NCBI GenBank assembly: GCA_942493135.1
Contig: OW818684.1
Span: forward strand, 1,488,001 to 1,552,000
DNA from: Planctellipticum sp942493135
GTDB taxonomy: Bacteria; Planctomycetota; Planctomycetia; Planctomycetales; Planctomycetaceae
Direction of reading: 5' to 3'
DNA length: 64,000 nt
The translations under genes were made by a program, and so were the position numbers. Each line of letters starts with the position of its first letter. Positions within the stretch are counted from its first letter, which is position 1. This document shows positions 25,658 to 34,938 of the stretch, piece by piece. The notes below the pieces were generated by a model. The model saw only the letters and a program-made list of their open reading frames with translations, was not told where the DNA came from and did not search any database.

Positions 25658-25701
25658 TCTTCTCTGCGAACTCCTCTTCCTCTGCGTCTCTGCGAGAAAT
25701 C
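25658..25701. repeat. 44-bp inverted repeat, arm next to moxR
   Basis: Perfect complement of 25155-25198; contains CTGCGAACTCCTCTTCCTCT. Its end lies 8 bases beyond the moxR stop. The spacer between the arms is 459 bp and holds only the GxxExxY gene. Confidence 0.92.
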
Positions 25702-25708
25702 CGTCTCT

Positions 25709-26719
25709 TCAAACCGTTTCGGGGAGCGACTTGACGCATTCCTGGACGAGCTCGCCGATATCCAGGCTCTCGGCCTGGCCGTCGTAGTTGGGCAGGACGC
25801 GGTGCTGGAGGACTTCGTTCGCGAACGAACGGATGTCTTCGAAGGCGACGTGCGGACGGCCGTCGGCAAGTGCCCGCACGCGGGCGGCGCGGATCAGGGC
25901 CTGGGCCGCCCGCGGGCTGGCGCCCCACTTGACGAACTGCTTGACGCGTTCTGTGGCGAACTCTGAGTCCGGATGCGTCGAGAGGACCAGCCGGACGGCG
26001 TAGTCACGAATCGCGTCCGTGACGACGACTTTTTCGAGCGTCTTGCGGAACTGCAGGATCTTATCGGAATCGAGCAGCTTGGACAGTTCGACAGGGGACT
26101 TGAGGATCGTCCGGCTGACGACTTCGTTCATCTCGGATCGGTTCAGGAAGGGAACGACGACCTTGAACATGAACCGGTCGAGCTGCGCTTCCGGCAGCGG
26201 ATAGGTCCCTTCCTGTTCGAGAGGATTCTGCGTCGCAAGGACGAAGAACGGCTGCTTGAGCGTATGAATCACACCGCCGGTTGTGACCGAGCCTTCCTGC
26301 ATCGTTTCCAGCAGGGCGGATTGGGTCTTGGGGGAGGCGCGGTTTATTTCATCCGCGAGGAGCAACTGTGTGAAGATCGGACCTTTGCGAAACTCGAACC
26401 GGTACCGCCCCTGCTCGTCGCTCGACATGATGTTGGTGCCGATGATGTCAGCGGGCATCAAGTCGGGAGTGAACTGGATGCGTCGAAAGTCGAGATCCAG
26501 CACGCGTGAGAGGGCCTTGACCAGTTCGGTCTTGCCCAGTCCCGGAACCCCTTCCAGCAGCAGGTTGCCGCCGGCGAACACTGCAATCAGGGCGGCGTCG
26601 ACCACGCGGCCCTGGCCGACAATCACCCGGCCGATCGCCTCTCGGGCACCAAGAAAGTCCTGCTGAAACTGGCGAGCTTCCTCCTGCAAGAGCTGAGCGT
26701 CTTCGAGTGTGGCGGCCAT
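25709..26719 (-). CDS. MoxR family AAA+ ATPase
   Basis: A 336-residue protein. Walker A is GVPGLGKT, Walker B is LLLADEINR, and the MoxR-specific insert and sensor regions follow (ATQNPLEQEGTYPLPEAQLDRF). MoxR ATPases are chaperone-like partners of VWA proteins, coupling ATP hydrolysis to metal loading or complex assembly. ATG 26719 with GGAG upstream is preferred to the Met 11 residues earlier. It lies between the large VWA gene and, after the GxxExxY cassette, the DUF58 gene. Confidence 0.92.
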   Translation of the reverse strand: MAATLEDAQLLQEEARQFQQDFLGAREAIGRVIVGQGRVVDAALIAVFAGGNLLLEGVPGLGKTELVKALSRVLDLDFRRIQFTPDLMPADIIGTNIMSSDEQGRYRFEFRKGPIFTQLLLADEINRASPKTQSALLETMQEGSVTTGGVIHTLKQPFFVLATQNPLEQEGTYPLPEAQLDRFMFKVVVPFLNRSEMNEVVSRTILKSPVELSKLLDSDKILQFRKTLEKVVVTDAIRDYAVRLVLSTHPDSEFATERVKQFVKWGASPRAAQALIRAARVRALADGRPHVAFEDIRSFANEVLQHRVLPNYDGQAESLDIGELVQECVKSLPETV

Positions 26720-26809
26720 CGTCGTCTCCGTGATCCGGCCAGCGGCCGGCAAGTGCTACAGAAGTGTGAAGGAGGATCGGTTCCATCGAGACGGGATCGG
26801 GCCGGGAGA

Positions 26810-29800
26810 TTACTTCGGCTCATCCCGCTTGCGTTTGAGCGCCAGCAATCGCTCGGTCGTGGAGGTCGGCTTGTCGCCCCCGCTGTCCGCGGCCGGAGGC
26901 GGTCCCGAGTCCTTCGGTGGAGGCTTGGGAGTGACTGCCGTTTTGCCGATTGGACGGGGCATCGAAGCACCATTGCCCGACGGCTGATAGGGACGTTCTT
27001 CGCGCCGCGTCCGCAATTCGGTCGCGACAGCGGCTTTCCGTTGAAGCAGCGTCCCCATCGTGACGGTCGACGTCTGACGGCGATCCAGTCCGACCCAACT
27101 CTTGATCGTCGACCAGTCGAGCTGGACCCGGCGGAGCGCGACGTCCAGCGGCAGCAGAATCGCTAGGGCCATCAGGAACCAGTCGAAGACCGGCCGGGTG
27201 CTGCGGCGGGACTCGCGATCCGTGGCAAAAACGTTGTCCTCGGCGGGGTCGCCGCTGAGGACTCGTCCGCCGGTGCGGGTCGCGATGTCTGCCAGCGCCT
27301 GCCGATTCGAGCGGAACCGCAGGTATTCGGGGGAATAGGAAACGACGAACCCGCCGAAGACGTTGTCGCTCCGTTCGCCGCCGGTCCCCTGGGCAGTCAC
27401 GTGGTAGCGTCCGTGCCCCCACAGCGGGAAGGCCGCTTCGTAGCGTCTCGGGCCGACCTGGCGGAATGCCAGCGTTTCGACCTTCTGCCCCGGTCCGGTA
27501 ACGCGGGCGTTGACGGTCAGAAACGCTTCCTCGTTGTGGAAATCCTCAATGACGATGACGCCGTCGCCGCCCGAAGTGTAGGTCGACATCCGGAGGTGGC
27601 CTTCTTTGCGGACGCGGGAGATCTCGGTCAGAAGCTGCGTGACGAAGGCCTGATACTTGCCCCAGCGGACCCAGTCGGCGCCCCAGCTCGGGGAGAGATC
27701 GGACGTGAAGGCCGCAGTCTTGCCGAGACCGTGCTGCCAGATCGCCAGGATCGGATCCCGTTCGGAGCCCTCGTCTTCCCCTTCTTCCTGCGGACCTTCC
27801 AGGACCACCATTGAGGGGTGCGGCTTGCGGGTCGTGATGACGTAGCCCCCGAGTTCGGGGAGTCCGTCGATTCCCTTGAGCACCGGCGAGACAAAACCCA
27901 CTTCAGGGGTAAATCGCTTGAGCTGCACCATGCTCCGCTTGAGGGTCTTCGACTCCTTGATGAAGATCGCGGGGAGCTGGTTGGGATCCTGCGGGAAGTA
28001 ATACCGCCCGCCGGTCGATGTGGCGATGCCGCGCATCGCGGAGATGTCATTTCCGCCGTGCGGAAAGACGGCGACCATCGAAACGCTGATCTTGTTCTTG
28101 ATGAAGTCGGCGACAAGGGGCGGCGGCGGCGGCTGGGGGTCCCCGTCCGAAATGATGATCATGTGCTTCGACGAGGCATCGCTCAGTTTCAGTTCGTCGA
28201 TCCCGAGCTGCATGGTCCTGGCGAAGCTGGGCATGTCTCCCGGCTGCGCGGAATTGATCAGCGGCACTAGTTCGTCGTACTTGCCGGCCGGCGTCAGCTT
28301 GAAGACCCAGTCCTCGCCATTTGGCCCATAGATCAGCACGCCGACGTCGTCCTGGGCGCCCAGCACTTTGACGGCCTGCTTGGTGATCCGCTTGGCCCAG
28401 GTATTCCCCTCGGGGAATTCGCAGGTGTGGAGGATGATCGCGAGCGCCCCTTTGGGGAGGACTTTTTTGTGGGTGACGTCCATCGAGACCGGCAGGATTT
28501 CTTCGACCGCGGTCCGGTGATAGCCGCCTGGGCCGAAGCTGTTCGGCCCGCCCACCATCAGGAAGCCGCAGCCGTAGTTGAAGACGGCTTCCTTCAGCGA
28601 GTGGAGCTGGATGGCGTCGAACAGATCGTGGGCGACGTTGACGAAGATGATGGTGTCGTAGGGGAGCAACGACGCGGCGTCGCGCGGAAACTCGTCCGCT
28701 CCGATCATCTGGACGGCCCGTTCGCCTTCCTTGATCGCCTGTTCGAGCTTCTTCCAGTCCCGCTCGTCCCCCAGCGGATCGGTCACCAGCAGTATCTTGC
28801 CGGCCCCTTCGACGAAGATGTAATTGAGGACGGTGTTGTTCTGCGCGAGGCTGTCCTGCTCGCGGTCCGTTTCGATACTGGCGGTGTACTCGTAGTAGCC
28901 GGCGTTCCGCAGGGATATCGGCAGCGTGAAGCGGTTCTTCCCTTCCTGGTACTTGATGGGCGCCTCGCCGATCAGCTCGCCGTTTTCACGGAGCTTGAGC
29001 ACCCCTTCGCCTGCACTCATCGCTGACAGAATGACAGCCGCTTCATACTTTTCCCCCAGTTTGACCGCCTGCGGAAGTTCGAGTCGCTCCAGCCAGACTT
29101 CGTGCTCGTAGGAGTAGTCGATCGGCAGGACGTCCACCGCGACGCCTCGCGACTTGAGATCGTCGAGAATCCGCGACAGGTTCCCTTCTGTCTGCACGCC
29201 GTCGCTGAGCAGCACGAGCCGGCCCTGGTTGTCTTCCGGGAGCATGGCCGCCCCAAGGGACAGGGACTGCTCGACATTGGTCGAACCGCGGTCGACCTGG
29301 GTGTTGAGGGCGTTGTCGAACGGAAAACTCTGCCGGGGGGGCAGTTCGACGGCGGGGGTCTTGCCGAAGACGATCAGCCCGGCTTCGTCCTTCCCCGGTT
29401 TCTTTTCAATGGCGGAGGTGATGTACCGGAAAGACTGGTCGGCGCTTTCGCTCTTGATCGAGTCGGAAACGTCCATCAGGTAGACGACGGACAGGACATC
29501 CCGCGTCCGGACGGCCCGGGGCTCGGCGAGCACCATGACCAGCACTGCCAGCAGGCCCAGTCGCAGTCCGCACGAAATTGCGCCGCGAATCCGCGGCAAG
29601 CCGGACCAGCCGGCGGCGTGCATCCACCAGACCCAGACGCCTAGAACGGCGAATCCCAGCCGCCACGGCCGGGCGAACATCAGCACGTGGCCGCGTTCGA
29701 GCAGGAGACAAACGAGAGCAAACAGCGCCAGAAACGCGACCGCCGGCCAGGCACCTCGCCAGGTAACGGGCTGACGCGGACGGGGGAAGCCCGACTGCCA

Positions 29801-29851
29801 CGCGCTGCTCAGCCGTGCGAATTGACGCCGGGGACGACGAGAGACGGACAT
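26810..29851 (-). CDS. Large VWA membrane protein
   Basis: About 1,013 residues. Three hydrophobic segments lie in the first 110 residues. A VWA domain follows with LMDVSDSIKSE (metal-site DxSxS), then LVLLSDGVQTEG. A glutamine-amidotransferase-like domain covers about residues 370-470 (GCGFLMVGGPNSFGPGGYHRTAVEEILPV). A second VWA-like segment at about 485-640 contains HMIIISDGDPQPPPP. A C-terminal helix (WFLMALAILLPLDVALRR) precedes a basic tail. It is the first gene of the leftward operon with moxR, DUF58 and BatA-type genes. A near-palindrome 45 bases upstream may regulate it. Confidence 0.84.
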   Translation of the reverse strand: MSVSRRPRRQFARLSSAWQSGFPRPRQPVTWRGAWPAVAFLALFALVCLLLERGHVLMFARPWRLGFAVLGVWVWWMHAAGWSGLPRIRGAISCGLRLGLLAVLVMVLAEPRAVRTRDVLSVVYLMDVSDSIKSESADQSFRYITSAIEKKPGKDEAGLIVFGKTPAVELPPRQSFPFDNALNTQVDRGSTNVEQSLSLGAAMLPEDNQGRLVLLSDGVQTEGNLSRILDDLKSRGVAVDVLPIDYSYEHEVWLERLELPQAVKLGEKYEAAVILSAMSAGEGVLKLRENGELIGEAPIKYQEGKNRFTLPISLRNAGYYEYTASIETDREQDSLAQNNTVLNYIFVEGAGKILLVTDPLGDERDWKKLEQAIKEGERAVQMIGADEFPRDAASLLPYDTIIFVNVAHDLFDAIQLHSLKEAVFNYGCGFLMVGGPNSFGPGGYHRTAVEEILPVSMDVTHKKVLPKGALAIILHTCEFPEGNTWAKRITKQAVKVLGAQDDVGVLIYGPNGEDWVFKLTPAGKYDELVPLINSAQPGDMPSFARTMQLGIDELKLSDASSKHMIIISDGDPQPPPPPLVADFIKNKISVSMVAVFPHGGNDISAMRGIATSTGGRYYFPQDPNQLPAIFIKESKTLKRSMVQLKRFTPEVGFVSPVLKGIDGLPELGGYVITTRKPHPSMVVLEGPQEEGEDEGSERDPILAIWQHGLGKTAAFTSDLSPSWGADWVRWGKYQAFVTQLLTEISRVRKEGHLRMSTYTSGGDGVIVIEDFHNEEAFLTVNARVTGPGQKVETLAFRQVGPRRYEAAFPLWGHGRYHVTAQGTGGERSDNVFGGFVVSYSPEYLRFRSNRQALADIATRTGGRVLSGDPAEDNVFATDRESRRSTRPVFDWFLMALAILLPLDVALRRVQLDWSTIKSWVGLDRRQTSTVTMGTLLQRKAAVATELRTRREERPYQPSGNGASMPRPIGKTAVTPKPPPKDSGPPPAADSGGDKPTSTTERLLALKRKRDEPK

Positions 29852-29895
29852 GGCGGTTGAAAACCGGGAAGTGAGAACGGACATCCACGCCACAC

Positions 29896-29917
29896 GGTGA
29901 CACTGAACAGTGTAACC
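29896..29917. promoter_or_regulatory. 22-bp near-palindrome upstream of the VWA operon
   Basis: Core ACACTG-AA-CAGTGT is perfect, and flanking GGT/ACC also pair. It lies 45 bases before the first gene of the VWA/moxR operon and could be a repressor or activator site. No other gene is seen between here and 30142. Confidence 0.35.
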
Positions 29918-30142
29918 AGATCGATGCGTTGGATGGCAAGCCCGACACGGATTTTCCGGCAGAGTGTCGGCGGCAGGAGCAAGCGGCTAATTGAACGGCC
30001 CGCTATGCGGAGATTATCGAGGGGGCCAGATCCCGTTTTCTCGGCAAACAACCGCGACGAAAAGGTTCGGGCGCGCGACGCCGCTGCCATTTGCAATTCG
30101 GCAGTGAAGCTCGCCGCCTCAGAGCGATGGAGTCATACCGTT

Positions 30143-31219
30143 TCAAGCGGACTGCCGGGACGTGGACAAGGTGACCTCGTCCTCTGAGACTTCGCTTACT
30201 TCGCTTTGAGGTGTTGAATGCCCCCGCCGAAATGCGATAAACTCCCACTGATGTCCGACGGCTCCAGCTGACACACTCGGCCGACGACGCCACGTAACAG
30301 TCCGCTGCATCCAAATCACCGTCTGACGCACGATGATCGCCATGGCCATTGCGAGCAGGATTCCAACGGGAACCGCGATGGCTGTCGGCAGCGTCAGATA
30401 CTCAATCGTCCCGAACAGCGCAATACCGTGGACGAGATAGTATTCGTACGAGTATTCGGCAGTCCGATGGGTCCACGGCATCGACTGCGCCGATCGCGGA
30501 TACTGAGTGGCTATCGCCAGCGCTCCGAGTGCTATCGCAGGATAGGCAAACTGCTCGTGCCACAGCGGAGTGCAGACGCCAAATACCGCAGCCAGTCCGG
30601 CGGCGACGAGGAGGCGCGTGCGATCGGGCGCCAGCGCAACGATTCCGGCGGCAAAGAAGGCCAGGGTCCGCCGCAGCCCCCACTCGGTAGTGCCACCACA
30701 CGCGATGAACACCGTCAGTGCGGCAGTCACCGCCAGAAGTGCCGTAGTCTGGAAGGCCTGGCCCGGTAACAGCCGAATCGACGTGGCCACCAGATAACAG
30801 ACAAGAATCAGGGAAATGAACCACGTTACCAGATTGACGATCGACTGAGGCCCGGTAAACAGGCCGATTCCGCAGGCTTGAAATGCGGTTTGCAGGAAGT
30901 CGACTTGTTTGTGTCCGCTCCAGAGGGTCAGAACGACGCTCAGAGCCAGTACAAGCCAGTAGGCGGGAAATAACCGGACCAGCCGCTGACGGAACCAAGC
31001 GAGCGGGGATCGTGAACTGCTCATCGCCAGCAGGCCCGCGATCGCGAGCAGAATCGCAACGCCTAGACGTCCAATGAGGATTCCGCCAACCCTGCTCCAC
31101 TCTTCCTGACCCAGCGATGTGAAACAATGCTGAAGCGTAACCAGACCGAGCGCCGTCAGGCGCAGGAGATCCAGTCCGGGAATCAATCCCCGACGGTGGG
31201 ATAATTGAGTATCAACCAT
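30143..31219 (-). CDS. Acyltransferase family 3 membrane protein
   Basis: A 358-residue protein with about ten hydrophobic segments. It opens with the family signature GLIPGLDLLRLTALGLVTLQHC, where the conserved Arg and His lie in the first helix, and has LVRLFPAYWLVLALSVVL next. These enzymes O-acylate sugars, lipids or cell-wall components from acyl-CoA. The C-terminal 50 residues are polar. It stands alone, divergent from the ATP-grasp gene; the substrate is unknown. Confidence 0.82.
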   Translation of the reverse strand: MVDTQLSHRRGLIPGLDLLRLTALGLVTLQHCFTSLGQEEWSRVGGILIGRLGVAILLAIAGLLAMSSSRSPLAWFRQRLVRLFPAYWLVLALSVVLTLWSGHKQVDFLQTAFQACGIGLFTGPQSIVNLVTWFISLILVCYLVATSIRLLPGQAFQTTALLAVTAALTVFIACGGTTEWGLRRTLAFFAAGIVALAPDRTRLLVAAGLAAVFGVCTPLWHEQFAYPAIALGALAIATQYPRSAQSMPWTHRTAEYSYEYYLVHGIALFGTIEYLTLPTAIAVPVGILLAMAMAIIVRQTVIWMQRTVTWRRRPSVSAGAVGHQWEFIAFRRGHSTPQSEVSEVSEDEVTLSTSRQSA

Positions 31220-31439
31220 GACAACTCATCTTCCGGGCCCGCCATCCATGAAATGCACACTACATCCCTGCAGGAAAATTCCGCCGGGAGAGTGTCAGCA
31301 AATGGCCCGAACTGACGATGAGGAATATAGCGGTAACCCGGCAAGAAATCCAAACGACTTCTCGCCAGAATCGGTGAATCTCCGACGAATCGTGAGTCGC
31401 TGGATTGGCCATTGACACCGCCCCGTAAGGCAGTTCCCG

Positions 31440-32594
31440 ATGCCACGCCTCCTCGTTCCCAATTTCGACTTCGAGCACCAGCTCGCCAACGCCGCGGCCC
31501 AAACTCCTGCCCGGCTCAGTCGACTCAACGCCGAGCTGGCCACGGCCTGGCTGGCGATCGCCGAAGAAGGGGACGTCCTGTGGACGCCGGAGCCGGTTCA
31601 CTCTGATTTCTTTCGAGCTGCCGCGGACGCAGGACTGCCGCGAGTCACCGGCACGATGCAACCTGCCCGTCTGTCGGGACCGATCGAGTGCATCCCGTGG
31701 GGCTGGACGGATCGCCTCAGAGCCCTCTGTCAAGAACGAGGCTGGACTGCTGATACTCCATCCGCGGCAGCCGTCGCTTCGGCGAACTCGCGCGAGTTTT
31801 CAACCAGGTTGGAACTCGAGCGGGACATTGCACTGCCGGGGGCCGGGCCGGCCGCCTCGATTTCCGATGTCGAACAACGTCTGAAGCTGCTGTCTGACCC
31901 CAACGAACGGCCGCGGTGGGTGATCAAAGCGCAATTTGGCATGGCCGGTCGGGAACGGCTGCTCGGCAGCGGGCCGCTCACGCCGCCGGCCGAGGGTTGG
32001 CTCCGCAAGCGACTCGCCGACGACGGGCTGGTGTTTGTCGAGCCGTGGGTCGAACGGATCTTCGAAGTCGGCCTGCAGTTCGACGTTCCTCGCTCCGGCC
32101 GTCCCGTCTTGCTGGGCTTCGTGCCGCTCCTGTCGAACGCCGGCGGACAGTACCGCGGAAGCTGGTTTGCTCCGCCAGCCGCTCTCGCGGAATCTCATGC
32201 CGTAGTACCATCGGCCGTCGTCGAAGACTGCGAGAACGCAGCCCGGCGGGTTCAGGAACTCCGATACTTCGGCCCGCTGGGCATCGACGCCATGTGCTAT
32301 CGGGCTGCCAATGGTGTACCCGCCTGGCGTCCGCTGCAGGATATTAACGCCCGCTGGACGATGGGCCGGCTCAGCCTCGGACTGCGCCGCCTGCTGCAGC
32401 CCGCCGAGTCCGGGCTCTGGTGGCACGGGTCGGCGACGGAGCGGCCCGGACTCGGCGCATCAATCTTGGTCCGGCAGATCTGCGACACGTATGACCTTTC
32501 GGTGAGTCGGATCGTGCCGACGTCACCGGAGCAGATTGCCGCCGGTCCGTGCGGACAGGCCTCCGCAGCGATTCTGTTTCGGCCGGCGAAATGA
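31440..32594 (+). CDS. ATP-grasp-like protein
   Basis: A 384-residue protein. The middle reads as an ATP-grasp fold: RWVIKAQFGMAGRERLLG as the lysine/glycine-rich strand-loop, GLVFVEPWVERIFEVGLQFDV as the hinge and substrate strand, and LGIDAMCYR...PLQDINARWTMGRL with acidic/Asn metal ligands. ATP-grasp enzymes join a carboxylate to an amine or thiol. The N-terminus contains SRLNAELATAWLAIAEEGDVLWTPEPV, as in planctomycete homologues of unknown substrate. No biosynthetic partners are adjacent. Confidence 0.66.
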   Translation: MPRLLVPNFDFEHQLANAAAQTPARLSRLNAELATAWLAIAEEGDVLWTPEPVHSDFFRAAADAGLPRVTGTMQPARLSGPIECIPWGWTDRLRALCQERGWTADTPSAAAVASANSREFSTRLELERDIALPGAGPAASISDVEQRLKLLSDPNERPRWVIKAQFGMAGRERLLGSGPLTPPAEGWLRKRLADDGLVFVEPWVERIFEVGLQFDVPRSGRPVLLGFVPLLSNAGGQYRGSWFAPPAALAESHAVVPSAVVEDCENAARRVQELRYFGPLGIDAMCYRAANGVPAWRPLQDINARWTMGRLSLGLRRLLQPAESGLWWHGSATERPGLGASILVRQICDTYDLSVSRIVPTSPEQIAAGPCGQASAAILFRPAK

Positions 32595-32614
32595 GTCTAA
32601 AGGGTGGCGAGCTC

Positions 32615-33667
32615 TCATTCGCCTATCGGCAGGCTCTGCGGCAAATCGGCAGCCGCACTGCGGGCGACCGCTTCGACGAACTCCATGTAGCGGACGCCGT
32701 CGGCAAACGTCGTGTATTTCACCGGTTCCTGCCCGCGGATCGCTCCCACGAATTCGGCTTCCACCCGCCAGCCGCCGAGCTTCTCGGCCGGGATGGCGAT
32801 TTCCCGCAGTTCCGCATCGGGGCGTCGTCCGAAGAACAGCCGGTCGTGTTCGCCGAAGAGCACTTTGATGGTGCCCCGGCTGCCGTAGAGATGGATCTGC
32901 TTTCCGGGACCGTGGATCTCCATCCCGCTGAAGTGGTAGATCCCGCGGGCGCAGTTCTCGTACTGAGTCAGCACCTGCACGCTGTCGGGGACGGTCGCGG
33001 GCAAAGTCCCCGCTCCGTCAGGATTGGGGCGCGTCGGCTCGAAGAGCTGGGTTTGAGCGAAGACGCGCGTCGGCTGCGGTGACCAGCGCAGCGCGGTCTC
33101 GTGCAGAATTCCCAGCGTCAGCACGTTGCGGCCGCAGATCTCGGCGTCCTGCCGCCAGTGCAGGAATTCCGTGAAGTCCAGAAACTGGTCGTCGGCGCCG
33201 ATGACTACGACTTCACGCAGATCTCCGATTCCCTTGTCGTGCAGAATGGCTTGAATCTCGGGATCACACTCCAGCCCGAACGGGCTGGGGACCAGCATGG
33301 CGACGCGGTCCAGATGCGCCGCGGCGGCCGCCTCCATCATGCGGGCTTCAGCCAGAGTCCGGGCCATGCGGGCTTCGCACAGGACGTGCTTGCCGGCGGC
33401 CAGGGCCGCGCAGGCGACTTCACAGTGCAGGTTCGGCCAGGTTCCGATCACGACGGCGTCGATCTGAGGATCGGCGACGAGCGACATCCAGTCGGAATAG
33501 GTCCGGGCGATGCCGAATTCGGCAGCGACTCGCTCGGACGAGTCGGCCGTCCGATTCGCGACGCCGACAATTTCGACGCCGGGAAGGACCTGCAGGCCAG
33601 GAATGTGCCGCCTGCGGGTGTTCTCCCCAGCTCCCACGATGCCGATCCGCAAACTGTCGCCGCTCAT
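32615..33667 (-). CDS. Gfo/Idh/MocA family oxidoreductase
   Basis: A 350-residue protein. The Rossmann motif is IGIVGAGENTRRRHIPGL, followed by VEIVGVANRT. The family's core EAR replaces the usual EKP (LCEARMARTLAEARMMEAA), and the second domain is beta-rich. The family oxidises or epimerises sugars and inositols with NAD(P). Planctomycetes carry many paralogues, so substrate cannot be set. Convergent with the ATP-grasp gene, 20 bases apart. Confidence 0.87.
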   Translation of the reverse strand: MSGDSLRIGIVGAGENTRRRHIPGLQVLPGVEIVGVANRTADSSERVAAEFGIARTYSDWMSLVADPQIDAVVIGTWPNLHCEVACAALAAGKHVLCEARMARTLAEARMMEAAAAAHLDRVAMLVPSPFGLECDPEIQAILHDKGIGDLREVVVIGADDQFLDFTEFLHWRQDAEICGRNVLTLGILHETALRWSPQPTRVFAQTQLFEPTRPNPDGAGTLPATVPDSVQVLTQYENCARGIYHFSGMEIHGPGKQIHLYGSRGTIKVLFGEHDRLFFGRRPDAELREIAIPAEKLGGWRVEAEFVGAIRGQEPVKYTTFADGVRYMEFVEAVARSAAADLPQSLPIGE

Positions 33668-33837
33668 GCTGTTCTCATTGGTACTGAAGATGGACAGCGA
33701 TCCCCGGGCGCTGCCGCAAGACGGCCCGTCCGGGCGTCAATGCGAATCACATAGGATAGCGGCTGAGGGGTCGGGTTGCATGTGACCGGTGCCCGTTCCG
33801 ATTGCCGTTCCGCCCATCGGGGGATTATCGTGTGCGC

Positions 33838-34275
33838 ATGAGCTGCCATTTCCGCACAACCCGCCGGGTCGAGTTCTGCGAGACCGATCTCGCCGGGATC
33901 GTCCATTTTGCCAATTTTTACCGGTATATGGAGCAAGCCGAGCACGAGTTTTTTCGGCAGCACGGCCTCAAGATCGTCGGCGTCCTGCCGGACGGGACAA
34001 AATACGGCTGGCCACGTGTGGCGACGAGCTGTTCGTTTGACGCCCCTGCCCGCTACGAAGACATCATCGAAGTCCGACTGACCGTCATCCGTCGGACCGT
34101 GCGTTCGCTGACGATTGCTTACGAATTCTTCCGCGACGAGACCCGCCTCGCGACTGGCGAGATGAAGACGGTCTTCTGCATTCTGTTTCCGGACACCGGG
34201 ATGAAGTCGACGGATATGCCGGCAGATTTCGCGGAGAAACTCGATCGCGCCGCGGGGGTGAGAACGGCGTTGTGA
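33838..34275 (+). CDS. Acyl-CoA thioesterase, 4HBT hot-dog fold
   Basis: A 145-residue protein. The hot-dog signature is VEFCETDLAGIVHFANFYRYMEQAEHEFF, where the catalytic Asp lies in TDLAGIVHF. The length fits YbgC/FadM-type thioesterases. It hydrolyses acyl-CoA or acyl-ACP thioesters; substrate is unknown. ATG 33838 begins the conserved part. It precedes rsfS by 174 bases. Confidence 0.85.
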   Translation: MSCHFRTTRRVEFCETDLAGIVHFANFYRYMEQAEHEFFRQHGLKIVGVLPDGTKYGWPRVATSCSFDAPARYEDIIEVRLTVIRRTVRSLTIAYEFFRDETRLATGEMKTVFCILFPDTGMKSTDMPADFAEKLDRAAGVRTAL

Positions 34276-34380
34276 CCGGCGGATTCGACGATTCCCTTGC
34301 AACTCCCCCCCCAATCCGCGACGATGCCGGTTTGCTGGTGAGGCCGGGAACCTGAACGGCCGGGCGCGTGTCCTCTGGAT

Positions 34381-34429
34381 TGACGCGCAGCCTCTGACCC
34401 GTTGGTCGGGTCCTGGCTGGCCAGTTTTC
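34381..34429 (+). promoter_or_regulatory. Candidate structured leader before rsfS
   Basis: TGACGCGCAGC (34381-34391), a hairpin (GACCCG, loop, CGGGTC; 34396-34412) and CAGTTTTC (34422-34429) lie just before rsfS. The same order is seen before the capsid gene at 12653-12710. Function unknown. Confidence 0.3.
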
Positions 34430-34449
34430 TGAGGATCGATCGCCCGACC

Positions 34450-34851
34450 ATGCCCGCCACATTGACGAAGCAACAAGCCCGAAGTCTCAATGAAGCCTGC
34501 CTTTGCGCCAAGCTCGCCGAAGACTTCCGCGGCCGGGACACCGTCGTCCTGGATCTGACGGCGATCACCCCGATCGTCGATTATTTTGTCATCTCGACAT
34601 CGACCAACCCGCGGGCCATGACAGCCCTGCTTGACGAAGTTCGCGTGATGATGAAGGCCCGCGGCAATCGTCCGCTCGGGACCGAAGGAGCCGAATCGGC
34701 AAGTTCCTGGCAACTCCAGGACTACGGCGACATCGTTGTCCACGCCTTCCTCCCCGACGCCCGCGCGATGTACGACCTCGAAGGCCTGTGGGCCGACGCT
34801 CGCCGGGTCGACTGGAAGCAGCACCTGCAGCAGATGGACGCGGACGAGTAG
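34450..34851 (+). CDS. rsfS: Ribosomal silencing factor RsfS
   Basis: A 133-residue protein. It binds ribosomal protein uL14 and blocks subunit joining in slow growth. The family core is complete: AKLAEDFRGRDTVVLDLTAITPIVDYFVISTSTNPRAM, then EGAESASSWQLQDYGDIVVHAFLPDARAMYDLEGLWADA. ATG 34450 is preferred to an upstream Met. It lies 87 bases before argS on the same strand, so the two may share a transcript. Confidence 0.93.
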   Translation: MPATLTKQQARSLNEACLCAKLAEDFRGRDTVVLDLTAITPIVDYFVISTSTNPRAMTALLDEVRVMMKARGNRPLGTEGAESASSWQLQDYGDIVVHAFLPDARAMYDLEGLWADARRVDWKQHLQQMDADE

Positions 34852-34938
34852 CTCATCAGAGCAGACTAGCGATCCCAAGCGTCCCGGCATCCTCCGCCGG
34901 GCCGTTTCATTTCACGAGCCCGACGGGAACCTCCTGCG

